From: Spirochaetaceae bacterium
GTDB lineage: Bacteria; Spirochaetota; Spirochaetia; Sphaerochaetales; Sphaerochaetaceae
Assembly: GCA_003454065.1 (NCBI GenBank)
Contig: DMKZ01000113.1
Location: 1 to 13,675, forward strand
DNA: 13,675 bases
Direction of reading: 5' to 3'
Both the position numbers and the translations under genes were made by a program. Position 1 is the stretch's first letter; every line of letters begins with the position of its first letter. Below the pieces are notes generated by a model. It saw only the letters and a list, made by a program, of their open reading frames with translations. It was not told where the DNA came from and made no database searches. Positions 7,727 to 13,675 of the stretch are shown here, piece by piece.

Positions 7727-7741
7727 AACGACGGTTTTTTT
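7725..7741 (+). terminator. Possible weak terminator after the lipoprotein genes
   Basis: AAAAC (7725-7729) and GTTTT (7734-7738) can pair around GACG, and a run of seven Ts covers 7735-7741. The stem is nearly all A-U and overlaps the T run, so its stability is low. It starts within the stop codon of the gene. Confidence 0.25.
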
Positions 7742-7768
7742 CCGGCTCGGAGCATCCGGGTGAAATTT

Positions 7769-7792
7769 GGCGCTGAAGTTCTTAGAAGCGCC
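7769..7792. repeat. Inverted repeat upstream of the tRNA promoter
   Basis: GGCGCT (7769-7774) and AGCGCC (7787-7792) form a perfect six-base inverted repeat with a 12-base gap. It ends 13 bases before the -35 box of the tRNA promoter. No T run follows on the + strand, so it may be an operator or chance. Confidence 0.3.
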
Positions 7793-7805
7793 CTTAGCAA
7801 CACCC

Positions 7806-7834
7806 TTGAATATTTGGTTATAAATGAGTATGAT
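7806..7834 (+). promoter_or_regulatory. Strong sigma-70-type promoter for tRNA-Pro
   Basis: TTGAAT (7806-7811) and TATGAT (7829-7834) are separated by exactly 17 bases. Transcription would start near 7841, about four bases before the tRNA. The same transcript would run into the phosphoribosyltransferase and folC genes, as no terminator is visible after the tRNA. Confidence 0.75.
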
Positions 7835-7844
7835 AAGGGCACGT

Positions 7845-7917
7845 CGGAATGTCGCCTAGTGGCTATGGCACCTGCTTTGGGAGCAGGGTATCGGAGGTTC
7901 GAGTCCTCTCATTCCGA
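7845..7917 (+). tRNA. tRNA-Pro (anticodon UGG)
   Basis: The 73 bases fold into a full cloverleaf. The acceptor stem CGGAATG/CATTCCG is perfect with discriminator A. The D arm closes with GCC/GGC. The anticodon stem CCTGC/GCAGG holds the loop TTTGGGA, which reads anticodon TGG. The T arm is GGAGG/CCTCT (one G-U pair) with loop TTCGAGT. The 3' CCA is not encoded and must be added by the nucleotidyltransferase. UGG reads CCA and, by wobble, other proline codons. The gene starts just after a strong promoter and ends 13 bases before the next start codon. Confidence 0.95.
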
Positions 7918-7930
7918 ATACGGAGCGATT

Positions 7931-8557
7931 ATGGGCATAGTTAAGGAATTCATTCATCCGGATGAGTACAGGGACAACACCCTTAAGCTCATAGACAGAA
8001 TCTACAGGACGGATCATTTCGTCCCTGATGTGATCTACGCCTCCTTGCGCGGCGGCGCATACATGGCCAATATAATAAGCGAGTATTACAAGCTTGTTCG
8101 GCCGAATGACAGGAGACCTGTGTTTTATGCTGCGGTAGTTGCGAGAAGTTATGCGCATCTTGCCAGAATAGGTGGCGATGTCGTGGTCGATGGCTGGACA
8201 TATTCGCCGGAGCATTTGAGAACAGGAGATAAGATTCTTCTCGTTGATGATGTGTTCGACACGGGAAAGACCGTGAATAAGCTTGTCGGAATCATAATGG
8301 AGAAGGGGATTCCTCGCGACGACATCAAGGTGTGCGTTTACGATTACAAGCTGCCGCTTTACAAGCATAAGGAGTTCCTTCCAGTTCAGCCCGACTATTA
8401 TTGCAGAAAGCATGTCTATTCCAGGAAAGAGGACGAGACATGGATTCACTACATGTATCATGAATTCGAAGGACTGGCGGAAGATGAGATAGATCAGCAA
8501 TTCAAGGATCCGGAAGTCCGCTCCATAATGAAGAGGCTTCTTTTAGAGGAGAAGTGA
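7931..8557 (+). CDS. Phosphoribosyltransferase, hypoxanthine/xanthine-guanine type
   Basis: The 208-residue protein is a type I phosphoribosyltransferase that probably salvages a purine base with PRPP to make a nucleotide. The PRPP loop ILLVDDVFDTGKT is at 102-114, and LRGG at 39-42 fits the loop that grips pyrophosphate. A WIHYMYHE segment at about 171-178 resembles the WI.FPWE tail of the COG2236 group (predicted Hpt-like transferases). The base (hypoxanthine, guanine or xanthine) cannot be read from sequence. ATG 7931 is chosen because GGAG at 7922-7925 lies five bases upstream and the domain begins there. The frame runs open further up to a GTG at 7760, but that part is the tRNA read as protein. 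The stop overlaps the folC start by four bases (GTGA). Confidence 0.88.
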   Translation: MGIVKEFIHPDEYRDNTLKLIDRIYRTDHFVPDVIYASLRGGAYMANIISEYYKLVRPNDRRPVFYAAVVARSYAHLARIGGDVVVDGWTYSPEHLRTGDKILLVDDVFDTGKTVNKLVGIIMEKGIPRDDIKVCVYDYKLPLYKHKEFLPVQPDYYCRKHVYSRKEDETWIHYMYHEFEGLAEDEIDQQFKDPEVRSIMKRLLLEEK

Positions 8558-9921
8558 TAACCGATCTCTCCGGTGTGGAGTCTTTTCTTTCTCAAGGCCA
8601 GGATTTCGCCAAGGATCTTTCGTTGCTCAAGCAGAAGCGTAACTACTCCTTGGGTAGTATTTCCGCTTTTTTGGATATGATCGGCCATCCGGAAAAGGAT
8701 ATGATTGTATTTCATGTGGCGGGAAGCAAGGGAAAAGGCACAATTTCATACATCCTTGCTGCGCTCCTTGAGAGCAGATTCGGTTCGTGCGGCTTGTTCT
8801 TGTCGCCTTTCGTCTATGATTTCAGAGAGCGTTTCACGAGGCCGTTCTTTTTCTTCTCCGACAAGTCCTACATAGATGCTGCGAACGAGCTGCAGGAGAT
8901 TTCCTTTCTGCATGAGTGCGAGTTCGAAGCGTTGAGCGTGTTCGAGAAATATTGCGTTTACAGCCTTGTCCTTTTCAGAAGAGAAGGGCTGAAATACGCA
9001 ATATTTGAAGTCGGTCTCGGCGGCAGATATGATGCTACGAATGCGCTCCAGACGAATTACCAATTTTTTGCGACGATAGAGAAAGAGCACGTTCAGATTC
9101 TCGGCAGCACGTTAGCTGACATAGCTCGTGAAAAATCCAAAATCATCAAATCATGCTGCACTTGCTTCGCTTTGAATAATAACAAAATCGTAGATGATGT
9201 CTTTCGATGCGAGGCGGAATCCAAGAGTGCGTCCATTTTCTTTCTTGATGATATGGTCCGAGCTTTTGCGAGCCATCCGACGGAAAACGGGAGCAAGGTT
9301 TTTCTTACGGAGGCAGATGGCGACAATTTTTCCTATGAGATTCCGCTTTCGGGAAAAGCCTTCGTGAAAGACAGCCTTTTGGCTGTTTCGGCATTGGAAA
9401 AGCTCGGCATGCTTGGCGATGATGATTCGCATCGGGATGAAATCCTGAAATCGCTTATGCGCCTTCGTATTCCCGGGCGTTTCGAGAGGTTTGAAAGAAG
9501 CGGGATTCATTTTGTTCTTGATGGAGCGCATACATGCAAAAGCATCGGAAACGTTTCAGTCGCTTTCTCAAGCATCTTCTCCGCTTCCAAGCGCATATTG
9601 GTTTTCGGATGCGCATCGGATAAGAACGTCTTATCGATGGCAAAAACATTATCGTCCCATTTCGACGTCGTGATAATTCAAAAGCCAGGTGATTACAAGC
9701 AGAGCGATATAAACCGCATTTATGATGTTTTTCAGATCTTGAGAAATGGGCAGGAACACGGATTCGAGTTATTCAAATGCGAGGACATATCCGAAACTGA
9801 AGACATTTTACATGAAAATGCCCGACAGGGCGATGCCTGCCTTGTTACAGGTTCGTTCTATCTTGTCGATCTGTTTTACAAGAGATTCTTTCAGGCGCTT
9901 GCAAAAACCCAATGCCCCTAA
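8554..9921 (+). CDS. folC: Folylpolyglutamate synthase / dihydrofolate synthase family
   Basis: FolC adds glutamate to folates with ATP, and in many bacteria also makes dihydrofolate from dihydropteroate. The 455-residue protein is a Mur-ligase-family enzyme. Its P-loop AGSKGKGT (56-63) stands where AGTNGKGS is common. Other motifs are LFLSPFVYDFRERF (81-94), FEVGLGGRYDATNA (151-164), EHVQILGSTLADIAREKSKIIK (178-199), GRFE (308-311), DGAHT (323-327, usually DGAHN), FGCASDKN (351-358) and VTGSFYLVDLF (431-441). The usual GLDH before the LG-T motif is replaced by EKEH, keeping the His. Whether both activities remain cannot be told. It starts with GTG; GAGGAG at 8546-8551 lies very close, and coupling to the transferase is likely. 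It converges on dxr and shares stop-codon bases with it. Confidence 0.9.
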   Translation: MITDLSGVESFLSQGQDFAKDLSLLKQKRNYSLGSISAFLDMIGHPEKDMIVFHVAGSKGKGTISYILAALLESRFGSCGLFLSPFVYDFRERFTRPFFFFSDKSYIDAANELQEISFLHECEFEALSVFEKYCVYSLVLFRREGLKYAIFEVGLGGRYDATNALQTNYQFFATIEKEHVQILGSTLADIAREKSKIIKSCCTCFALNNNKIVDDVFRCEAESKSASIFFLDDMVRAFASHPTENGSKVFLTEADGDNFSYEIPLSGKAFVKDSLLAVSALEKLGMLGDDDSHRDEILKSLMRLRIPGRFERFERSGIHFVLDGAHTCKSIGNVSVAFSSIFSASKRILVFGCASDKNVLSMAKTLSSHFDVVIIQKPGDYKQSDINRIYDVFQILRNGQEHGFELFKCEDISETEDILHENARQGDACLVTGSFYLVDLFYKRFFQALAKTQCP

Positions 9922-11057
9922 GAGCAGCCATATAATCTCGCAGCGATTTCAAGGGCTGCTTTTCTTGCTGACTTGTCCGCATTTCTTATATCATCCAGCG
10001 TTTTGATTTTTTGTCCTGCTTTTTCGATGTCGGTTGATTTCCTTATTGTTTTCTTGACGATTTCGTATATTCCGCTGAACGGTATTGCGCCTGACAGAAA
10101 AAGCCGCACGGCCTCTTCATTTGCGGCGTTGAACGCAATGCACTTTCCGTGGCTTTGCAGAAGTTCATAGGCAAGGGACAGAAACGGGAAGCGTTTGACA
10201 TCGGGCTTGCTGAATTCGAGGCGAAGATCCGACCAATCTATTTCGCGGACGGCAGGCGAGTCGTCGAGGCCGTAAGCCTTTGCTATCGGCAATGCCATGC
10301 TGGGAACGGATAGTTCGGCTATATAGGAGTTATCGGCAAGCTGCAGGAGAGAATGGACATGGCTGTTTTTCTGAATAACCACTTCGATCTGTTCTGGCTT
10401 GAGATTGAAAAGGTTTTTCGCCTCTATCACCTCGGAGAGCTTGTTTGCCAAGGTGCTGGAATCCACGGATATCTTCGGGCCCATGTTCCAATTCGGATTT
10501 TTCGTCGCTTCTTCCGGTGTTATTCTTTTGAAATCCGATCTGTCGCGGAACGGTCCGCCGGAGCAGGTGATTATAGCCTTTTTGACTTTTGGTTTCCAAG
10601 GTCCTTTCAATAATGTCCAAAGGCTCGAATGTTCGCTATCGACGGGAATGACATCCGCCCCTTTGCTCTTCGCATGCTTCAGATAGACTTCGCCTCCCGT
10701 CACCACGCTTTCCTTGTTTGCCAAGAGCGTGCTTATTCCCATGTCGGCGAGGATGAAGGATGCTTCCAGACCTGCGAATCCGGATATCGCATTCAATGCC
10801 GTAGTCTGCTCCGCAGGAAAATCCATCAGTATTTCACTTATGAAGCTCCTCAGATCGCAGGCGCTTTCATCTGCTACATGTATTTTGTCGCAACCAGTCG
10901 TTTTTTTCAATTTGTAAATCTTGCCAGCGCTTTTTTTGCATGAAAGTCCAACTATTCTGATCTCATCTGTTTTCGACAGCATATCGATGGCTTGACTGCC
11001 TACGCTTCCCGTAGCTCCAAGAACGATCGTGTATGGCTTGGGTTTTATTCTTCGCAT
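9918..11057 (-). CDS. dxr: 1-deoxy-D-xylulose 5-phosphate reductoisomerase
   Basis: Dxr turns DXP into MEP with NADPH and a divalent metal, the committing step of the MEP isoprenoid pathway. The 379 residues fit the family (about 380-400). Visible are the NADPH loop GATGSVG (14-20), ANKESVVTGG (113-122), PVDSEH (138-143, metal ligands Asp140 and Glu142), SGGPFR (166-171), NPNWNMGPKISVDSSTLANKLSE (187-209, with Trp190, Asn205, Lys206 and metal ligand Glu209) and FNAANEEAV (309-317). Departures from consensus: Asn187 replaces the usual His before PNW, the NKGLE motif reads NKLSE, and HPQSVIHS reads QKNSHVHS. ATG 11057 is chosen because it places the NADPH loop at residues 14-20; a longer frame to 11177 reads through the exporter gene. 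It overlaps that gene by 13 bases with no clear Shine-Dalgarno, so coupling is likely. dxr usually sits in a frr-uppS-cdsA cluster; here it does not. Confidence 0.93.
   Translation of the reverse strand: MRRIKPKPYTIVLGATGSVGSQAIDMLSKTDEIRIVGLSCKKSAGKIYKLKKTTGCDKIHVADESACDLRSFISEILMDFPAEQTTALNAISGFAGLEASFILADMGISTLLANKESVVTGGEVYLKHAKSKGADVIPVDSEHSSLWTLLKGPWKPKVKKAIITCSGGPFRDRSDFKRITPEEATKNPNWNMGPKISVDSSTLANKLSEVIEAKNLFNLKPEQIEVVIQKNSHVHSLLQLADNSYIAELSVPSMALPIAKAYGLDDSPAVREIDWSDLRLEFSKPDVKRFPFLSLAYELLQSHGKCIAFNAANEEAVRLFLSGAIPFSGIYEIVKKTIRKSTDIEKAGQKIKTLDDIRNADKSARKAALEIAARLYGCS
9921..9962 (+). terminator. Possible terminator of folC inside the dxr 3' end
   Basis: AGCAGCC (9923-9929) pairs perfectly with GGCTGCT (9954-9960); A9921-T9962 and G9922-T9961 extend it. 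The loop is 24 bases, and TTTCTT follows (9961-9966). The T run lies only on the + strand side, so it would stop folC transcripts. The sequence also codes the last residues of Dxr on the other strand. The long loop makes it less certain. Confidence 0.4.
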
Positions 11058-12469
11058 GATTCGATAATCTTGTATGTATCGGTTTCGGGGTCGTACATCT
11101 TTCTTTTCTTGTTTTTGCTCAAATGCTTTTTTGAGAATCCTAGGAATACGATCGCAGATGCCACGCAGCATACGCAATCGGTTATTGGGGTGGCCCAGAC
11201 TATCCCGTAGATGGGGATGATGCCTTTAAGCAGGAACATAAGCGGTATGTCGATCACGCCCTTGCGCAACAAGGCGAGAGCAAACGACTCCTTGCCATGC
11301 CCGACGGATTGGAAGAACGATATGAAGGCGTAGGCTATTGCGGAGAACGGGCAGCCTATTGCAAGCATTCTGAGGAATGAAGTCGCATGTGATCCCGACG
11401 GATTGTCGGAATATATGAAGAATGAGATGAGATCGGGTGCGAAAACGATATTTGCCGCGAAAATCGTTGCCGAGACCCCGAAGGCGAACATCAGGGTTAT
11501 GTAGAGGACTCTCTTGGTTTTTCTCCTGTTGCCTGTGGAATAGGCGTATCCTAATAGCGGTAGGGCGCCTTGCGTCAGTCCTCTGACTATGGAATGCGAC
11601 AACATGTTGACTTTTTTCGCTACGCCTATTCCTGCCTGATATATGGTCCCTGCGGTTGCCATGAGCCTGTCTAGGACGGCATAAGACAGGTTTTCGACCA
11701 AAGTCATTATGAAAGCAGGTGCTCCGGCTTCGAAGATGCAACTTGGAATCTTGTGATAAAAGCAGGACTTTTCCAATTTGACGCTCAATGCCATGTCTTT
11801 TTTGCGCAGGAAAAACAGCATGACTATGTAGTAGGAGAACGAAAGCGTGTTCGATATCGACGTGGCAATGGCGGCTCCTGCCACTTCATTGCCGCTTTCC
11901 ATGATGGAGAACATGAATATCGGATCGAGGATGATGTTCAATAATCCGCCGCCTATCAATCCTGCGCTGGCTAATGCGGATTTCCCCATCGATCTGAAGA
12001 CATGCGAGAGCAGAACGGACATTGAAATTGCCCATCCGTCATACACGACGGTGTATTTCAGGTATTCGAGGCTTTGGAAGTGTATGGCGGGATTGATTCC
12101 TCCGAGAAAATCCGTAATAGCATCTGAGAATATGCGGCAGCAAACGGAGAAAGCGGCGGTGAGCATGACACAGCCCCAGAAAGAGAATGCGCAAGCGTTT
12201 TTGGCTCTGTGGCGGTTTGACTTTCCAAGCGCTCGTGAAATCACGCTTGCCGCGCCTACGCCGAAAAGATTCGCAATGGCGTTTAGAGCCATCAGGGCGG
12301 GCATGCACAAGGCCACGGCTGCTATTTTGACATTATCTTCCGTCATTCCTATGAAGAATGTGTCCGCCATATTGTATATGACCAGCATGACCTGGCCTAA
12401 AATGGCAGGCAAAGCGAGCTTCACAAGCGCTTTGGACGGGGACATGTTTTCAAAAACGTTTTCTTCCAT
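11045..12469 (-). CDS. MATE-family multidrug/toxin exporter
   Basis: This 474-residue inner-membrane protein is about the usual MATE length and has about 12 hydrophobic segments. MATE proteins export drugs or cationic compounds in exchange for Na+ or H+. The N-terminal half shows the family pattern LPAILGQVMLVIYNMADTFFIG (about 20-41), IAAVALCMPALMALNAIANLFGVGAASVISRALG (49-82), and the second half a related IYQAGIGVAKKVN...RGLTQGALPLLGYAYSTG. It looks closest to the MepA/NorM-like group; the substrate is unknown. The first ATG is at 12469 with no strong binding site; the ATG of Met9 is another possible start and would also leave the first membrane helix intact. It is the first gene of a two-gene unit with dxr and is divergent from putP. 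Confidence 0.9.
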   Translation of the reverse strand: MEENVFENMSPSKALVKLALPAILGQVMLVIYNMADTFFIGMTEDNVKIAAVALCMPALMALNAIANLFGVGAASVISRALGKSNRHRAKNACAFSFWGCVMLTAAFSVCCRIFSDAITDFLGGINPAIHFQSLEYLKYTVVYDGWAISMSVLLSHVFRSMGKSALASAGLIGGGLLNIILDPIFMFSIMESGNEVAGAAIATSISNTLSFSYYIVMLFFLRKKDMALSVKLEKSCFYHKIPSCIFEAGAPAFIMTLVENLSYAVLDRLMATAGTIYQAGIGVAKKVNMLSHSIVRGLTQGALPLLGYAYSTGNRRKTKRVLYITLMFAFGVSATIFAANIVFAPDLISFFIYSDNPSGSHATSFLRMLAIGCPFSAIAYAFISFFQSVGHGKESFALALLRKGVIDIPLMFLLKGIIPIYGIVWATPITDCVCCVASAIVFLGFSKKHLSKNKKRKMYDPETDTYKIIESCEE

Positions 12470-12538
12470 AATCTGACGGACCGCTAACCGAATAAGATGC
12501 CGAACGACATGCCTTTGACATTAATTTTCCGATAGCAT

Positions 12539-12590
12539 ATCATAAACGAATTGCTTTTTATTCATCGAACGTGCGTATTCGTTTGATAAT
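12539..12590. promoter_or_regulatory. Symmetrical divergent promoter region with inverted repeat
   Basis: AAACGAAT (12544-12551) and ATTCGTTT (12577-12584) are a perfect eight-base inverted repeat, 25 bases apart. On each strand ATTCGTTT is followed directly by a -10-like box: TATGAT on the - strand (12539-12544, sharing one base with the arm) and GATAAT on the + strand (12585-12590). With 17-base spacers, both -35 boxes would fall on the same six bases (12562-12567), which do not resemble TTGACA. The region could drive the exporter-dxr unit and putP, and the repeat could bind a regulator. The rest of 12470-12708 holds no gene that I can see. Confidence 0.4.
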
Positions 12591-12617
12591 AATAAAAACG
12601 GAATAACAAGTCAAGAG

Positions 12618-12631
12618 GCGTTTTCGAACGC
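12618..12631 (+). promoter_or_regulatory. UUCG-tetraloop hairpin in the putP leader
   Basis: GCGTT (12618-12622) pairs with AACGC (12627-12631) around TTCG. The loop type is known for stability, although its usual closing pair is C-G, and here it is T-A. It lies about 80 bases before the putP start. A second small hairpin, GCAT-TTCA-ATGC, is at 12662-12673. No T run follows either one. Confidence 0.3.
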
Positions 12632-12691
12632 GCCGCTTTCGGACGATGTCGTTCTCGAATGGCATTTCAATGCGGCTGTAAGATGAAAGCG

Positions 12692-12705
12692 TTCTCTGGG
12701 GAGAA
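12692..12705 (+). promoter_or_regulatory. Hairpin covering the putP ribosome binding site
   Basis: TTCTC (12692-12696) can pair with GAGAA (12701-12705) around TGGG. The Shine-Dalgarno GGGGAG (12698-12703) lies partly in the loop and partly in the stem, so folding could reduce putP translation. The stem is short. Confidence 0.3.
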
Positions 12706-12708
12706 AAA

Positions 12709-13675
12709 ATGAATAATGCTGCTTTGCAAAAGCTTATTGCAATGATCATATACATGGCGGGAATAATAGGCATAGGGGTGTACTTTGCCAAAAAAGCCGC
12801 CAAGAATTCGGAGAATTTCTTCATCGGCGGAAGAAGCCTCGGTCCTTGGGTTGCGGCTTTCAGCGCCGAGGCGTCGGATATGTCTGGGTATCTTCTGATG
12901 GGTCTTCCTGGATTGGCTTATTGGACGGGTTTGGCCGAAGCCGGCTGGACATGCATCGGGCTTGCCTTGGGAACATATCTCAACTTCCTTATAGTGTCCA
13001 AAAGGCTCAGAAGATACAGCGTCGCAGTCGATGCTTTCACCTTGCCCGATTTCTTTTCGAGAAGGTTCGCCGAGAAGAAGAAAGTCATAATGTTTCTGGC
13101 TTCGTGCGTGATAGTGCTGTTTTTCAGCATCTATGCTGCGCAATGCCTGAGCGCTTGCGCCAAGCTATTCGCCAATATATTCGGCGCATCGTACAAGGGC
13201 GCGCTCGTGGTTTCGGCGGTTTTCGTTCTCGCATACACGTTCCTCGGCGGCTTTTTAGCGGAAAGCGTAGCCGATTTCGTGCAAGCCATTATAATGGTTT
13301 CGGTTCTCGTATTGGTCATGGCGGTTCTGACTGTTAATGCGGGCGGGATTTCCAGCATGATTTCCAAAGCCAGGAGCATTCCGGGCTTCTTCTCGCTGGT
13401 ATCCGCCTCTTCTCCGGCTGAAGGGGTTGCCGGAACGTTCGGGGCGGCCAAGCCTTTCGGCTTCTTCGACATAATATCGATGATGGCGTGGGGACTCGGG
13501 TATTTCGGAGTGCCACAGGTCCTGATCAGGTTCATGGCAATCAGGACGGAAGGCGAGCTCAAACTGTCGAGAAGGGTTGCTGTTTCGTGGGTTGTGGTAT
13601 CGATGCTCACGGCGATATTCATAGGCATAGCGGGAAGGAGCATCGCCTCGATAGGCTATGCGTCGAATGCCGCTT
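12709..13675 (+). CDS. putP: Sodium/proline symporter, 3' partial
   Basis: PutP imports L-proline with Na+ across the inner membrane (solute:sodium symporter family). The first 322 residues of about 500 are visible and the frame is open to the right edge. Motifs are FFIGGRSLGPWVAAFSAEAS (37-56), the family signature SDMSGYLLMGLPG (56-68) with Asp57, Ser59 and Gly60 matching the Na+ and proline site residues Asp55, Ser57 and Gly58 of E. coli PutP, LGGFLAESVADFVQA (about 181-195) and GYFGVPQVLIRFMAIR (about 263-278). Several membrane helices are clear. A Glu at residue 54 replaces the small or Gln residue seen in many homologues. ATG 12709 follows GGGGAG at 12698-12703. The gene is divergent from the MATE exporter and has a leader of about 110 bases if the predicted promoter is right. 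Confidence 0.9.
   Translation, partial: MNNAALQKLIAMIIYMAGIIGIGVYFAKKAAKNSENFFIGGRSLGPWVAAFSAEASDMSGYLLMGLPGLAYWTGLAEAGWTCIGLALGTYLNFLIVSKRLRRYSVAVDAFTLPDFFSRRFAEKKKVIMFLASCVIVLFFSIYAAQCLSACAKLFANIFGASYKGALVVSAVFVLAYTFLGGFLAESVADFVQAIIMVSVLVLVMAVLTVNAGGISSMISKARSIPGFFSLVSASSPAEGVAGTFGAAKPFGFFDIISMMAWGLGYFGVPQVLIRFMAIRTEGELKLSRRVAVSWVVVSMLTAIFIGIAGRSIASIGYASNAA

Noticed and set aside
7760..7930. In-frame N-terminal extension of the phosphoribosyltransferase from GTG 7760
   Set aside because: It translates the tRNA-Pro gene and its promoter; ATG 7931 has its own Shine-Dalgarno and matches the domain start.
11058..11177. Longer Dxr N-terminus up to 11177
   Set aside because: It reads through the MATE gene in another frame, and Dxr normally begins just before the NADPH loop.
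11847..12476. 209-codon open frame on the + strand opposite the MATE gene
   Set aside because: It is antisense to a well-supported membrane protein and has no domain or binding site.
13131..13643. 170-codon open frame on the - strand opposite putP
   Set aside because: It is antisense to the conserved symporter; the Thr/Ala-rich content is typical of reversed membrane-protein codons.
1..13675. CRISPR array, insertion sequence, phage or toxin-antitoxin genes
   Set aside because: I saw no regularly spaced repeats, transposase or integrase motifs, or paired small genes on reading both strands.

Overview
This window reads as chromosomal DNA of a host-associated or anaerobic spirochaete, perhaps near Treponema or Sphaerochaeta. 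The clues are indirect. The UMP kinase is of the archaeal type, which I recall from Borrelia and Treponema. Several lipoproteins have short, relaxed lipoboxes. The proline tRNA has no encoded CCA. Base composition is moderate and coding density is very high. I see no insertion sequence, integrase, phage gene or CRISPR array.

Left block (1-4962, + strand). The 3' part of ribosomal protein S1 (rpsA) overlaps a membrane-anchored TPR protein by one base. That gene overlaps an unknown lipoprotein. After a 75-base gap with a hairpin touching the ribosome binding site comes the archaeal-type UMP kinase (pyrH). Its stop codon overlaps the start of a predicted lipoprotein cysteine peptidase. The spacing suggests one transcript mixing core information and nucleotide genes with envelope genes.

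Middle block (4963-7726, + strand). A good promoter with a superimposed hairpin precedes two acidic lipoproteins of unknown function, of 505 and 360 residues. With the lipoprotein at 1994 and the peptidase, this gives four predicted lipoproteins within about 6 kb.

Right + block (7727-9921). A strong promoter drives tRNA-Pro(UGG). A purine-type phosphoribosyltransferase starts 13 bases after the tRNA, so the two are probably co-transcribed. folC (folate polyglutamylation) overlaps the transferase by four bases.

Far right. dxr (MEP isoprenoid pathway) and a MATE-family exporter lie on the - strand, with the exporter first and a 13-base overlap. folC and dxr converge and share their stop-codon bases. 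A roughly 240-base intergenic region then separates the exporter from a divergent putP (Na+/proline symporter), which is cut by the window edge. This region carries an 8-base inverted repeat whose arms abut -10-like boxes on both strands.

The core enzymes are ordinary. The least described parts are the lipoprotein set with its cysteine peptidase, the tRNA-mRNA arrangement, the departures from consensus in Dxr, and the symmetrical divergent promoter region. I found no clear new defence or mobile system.
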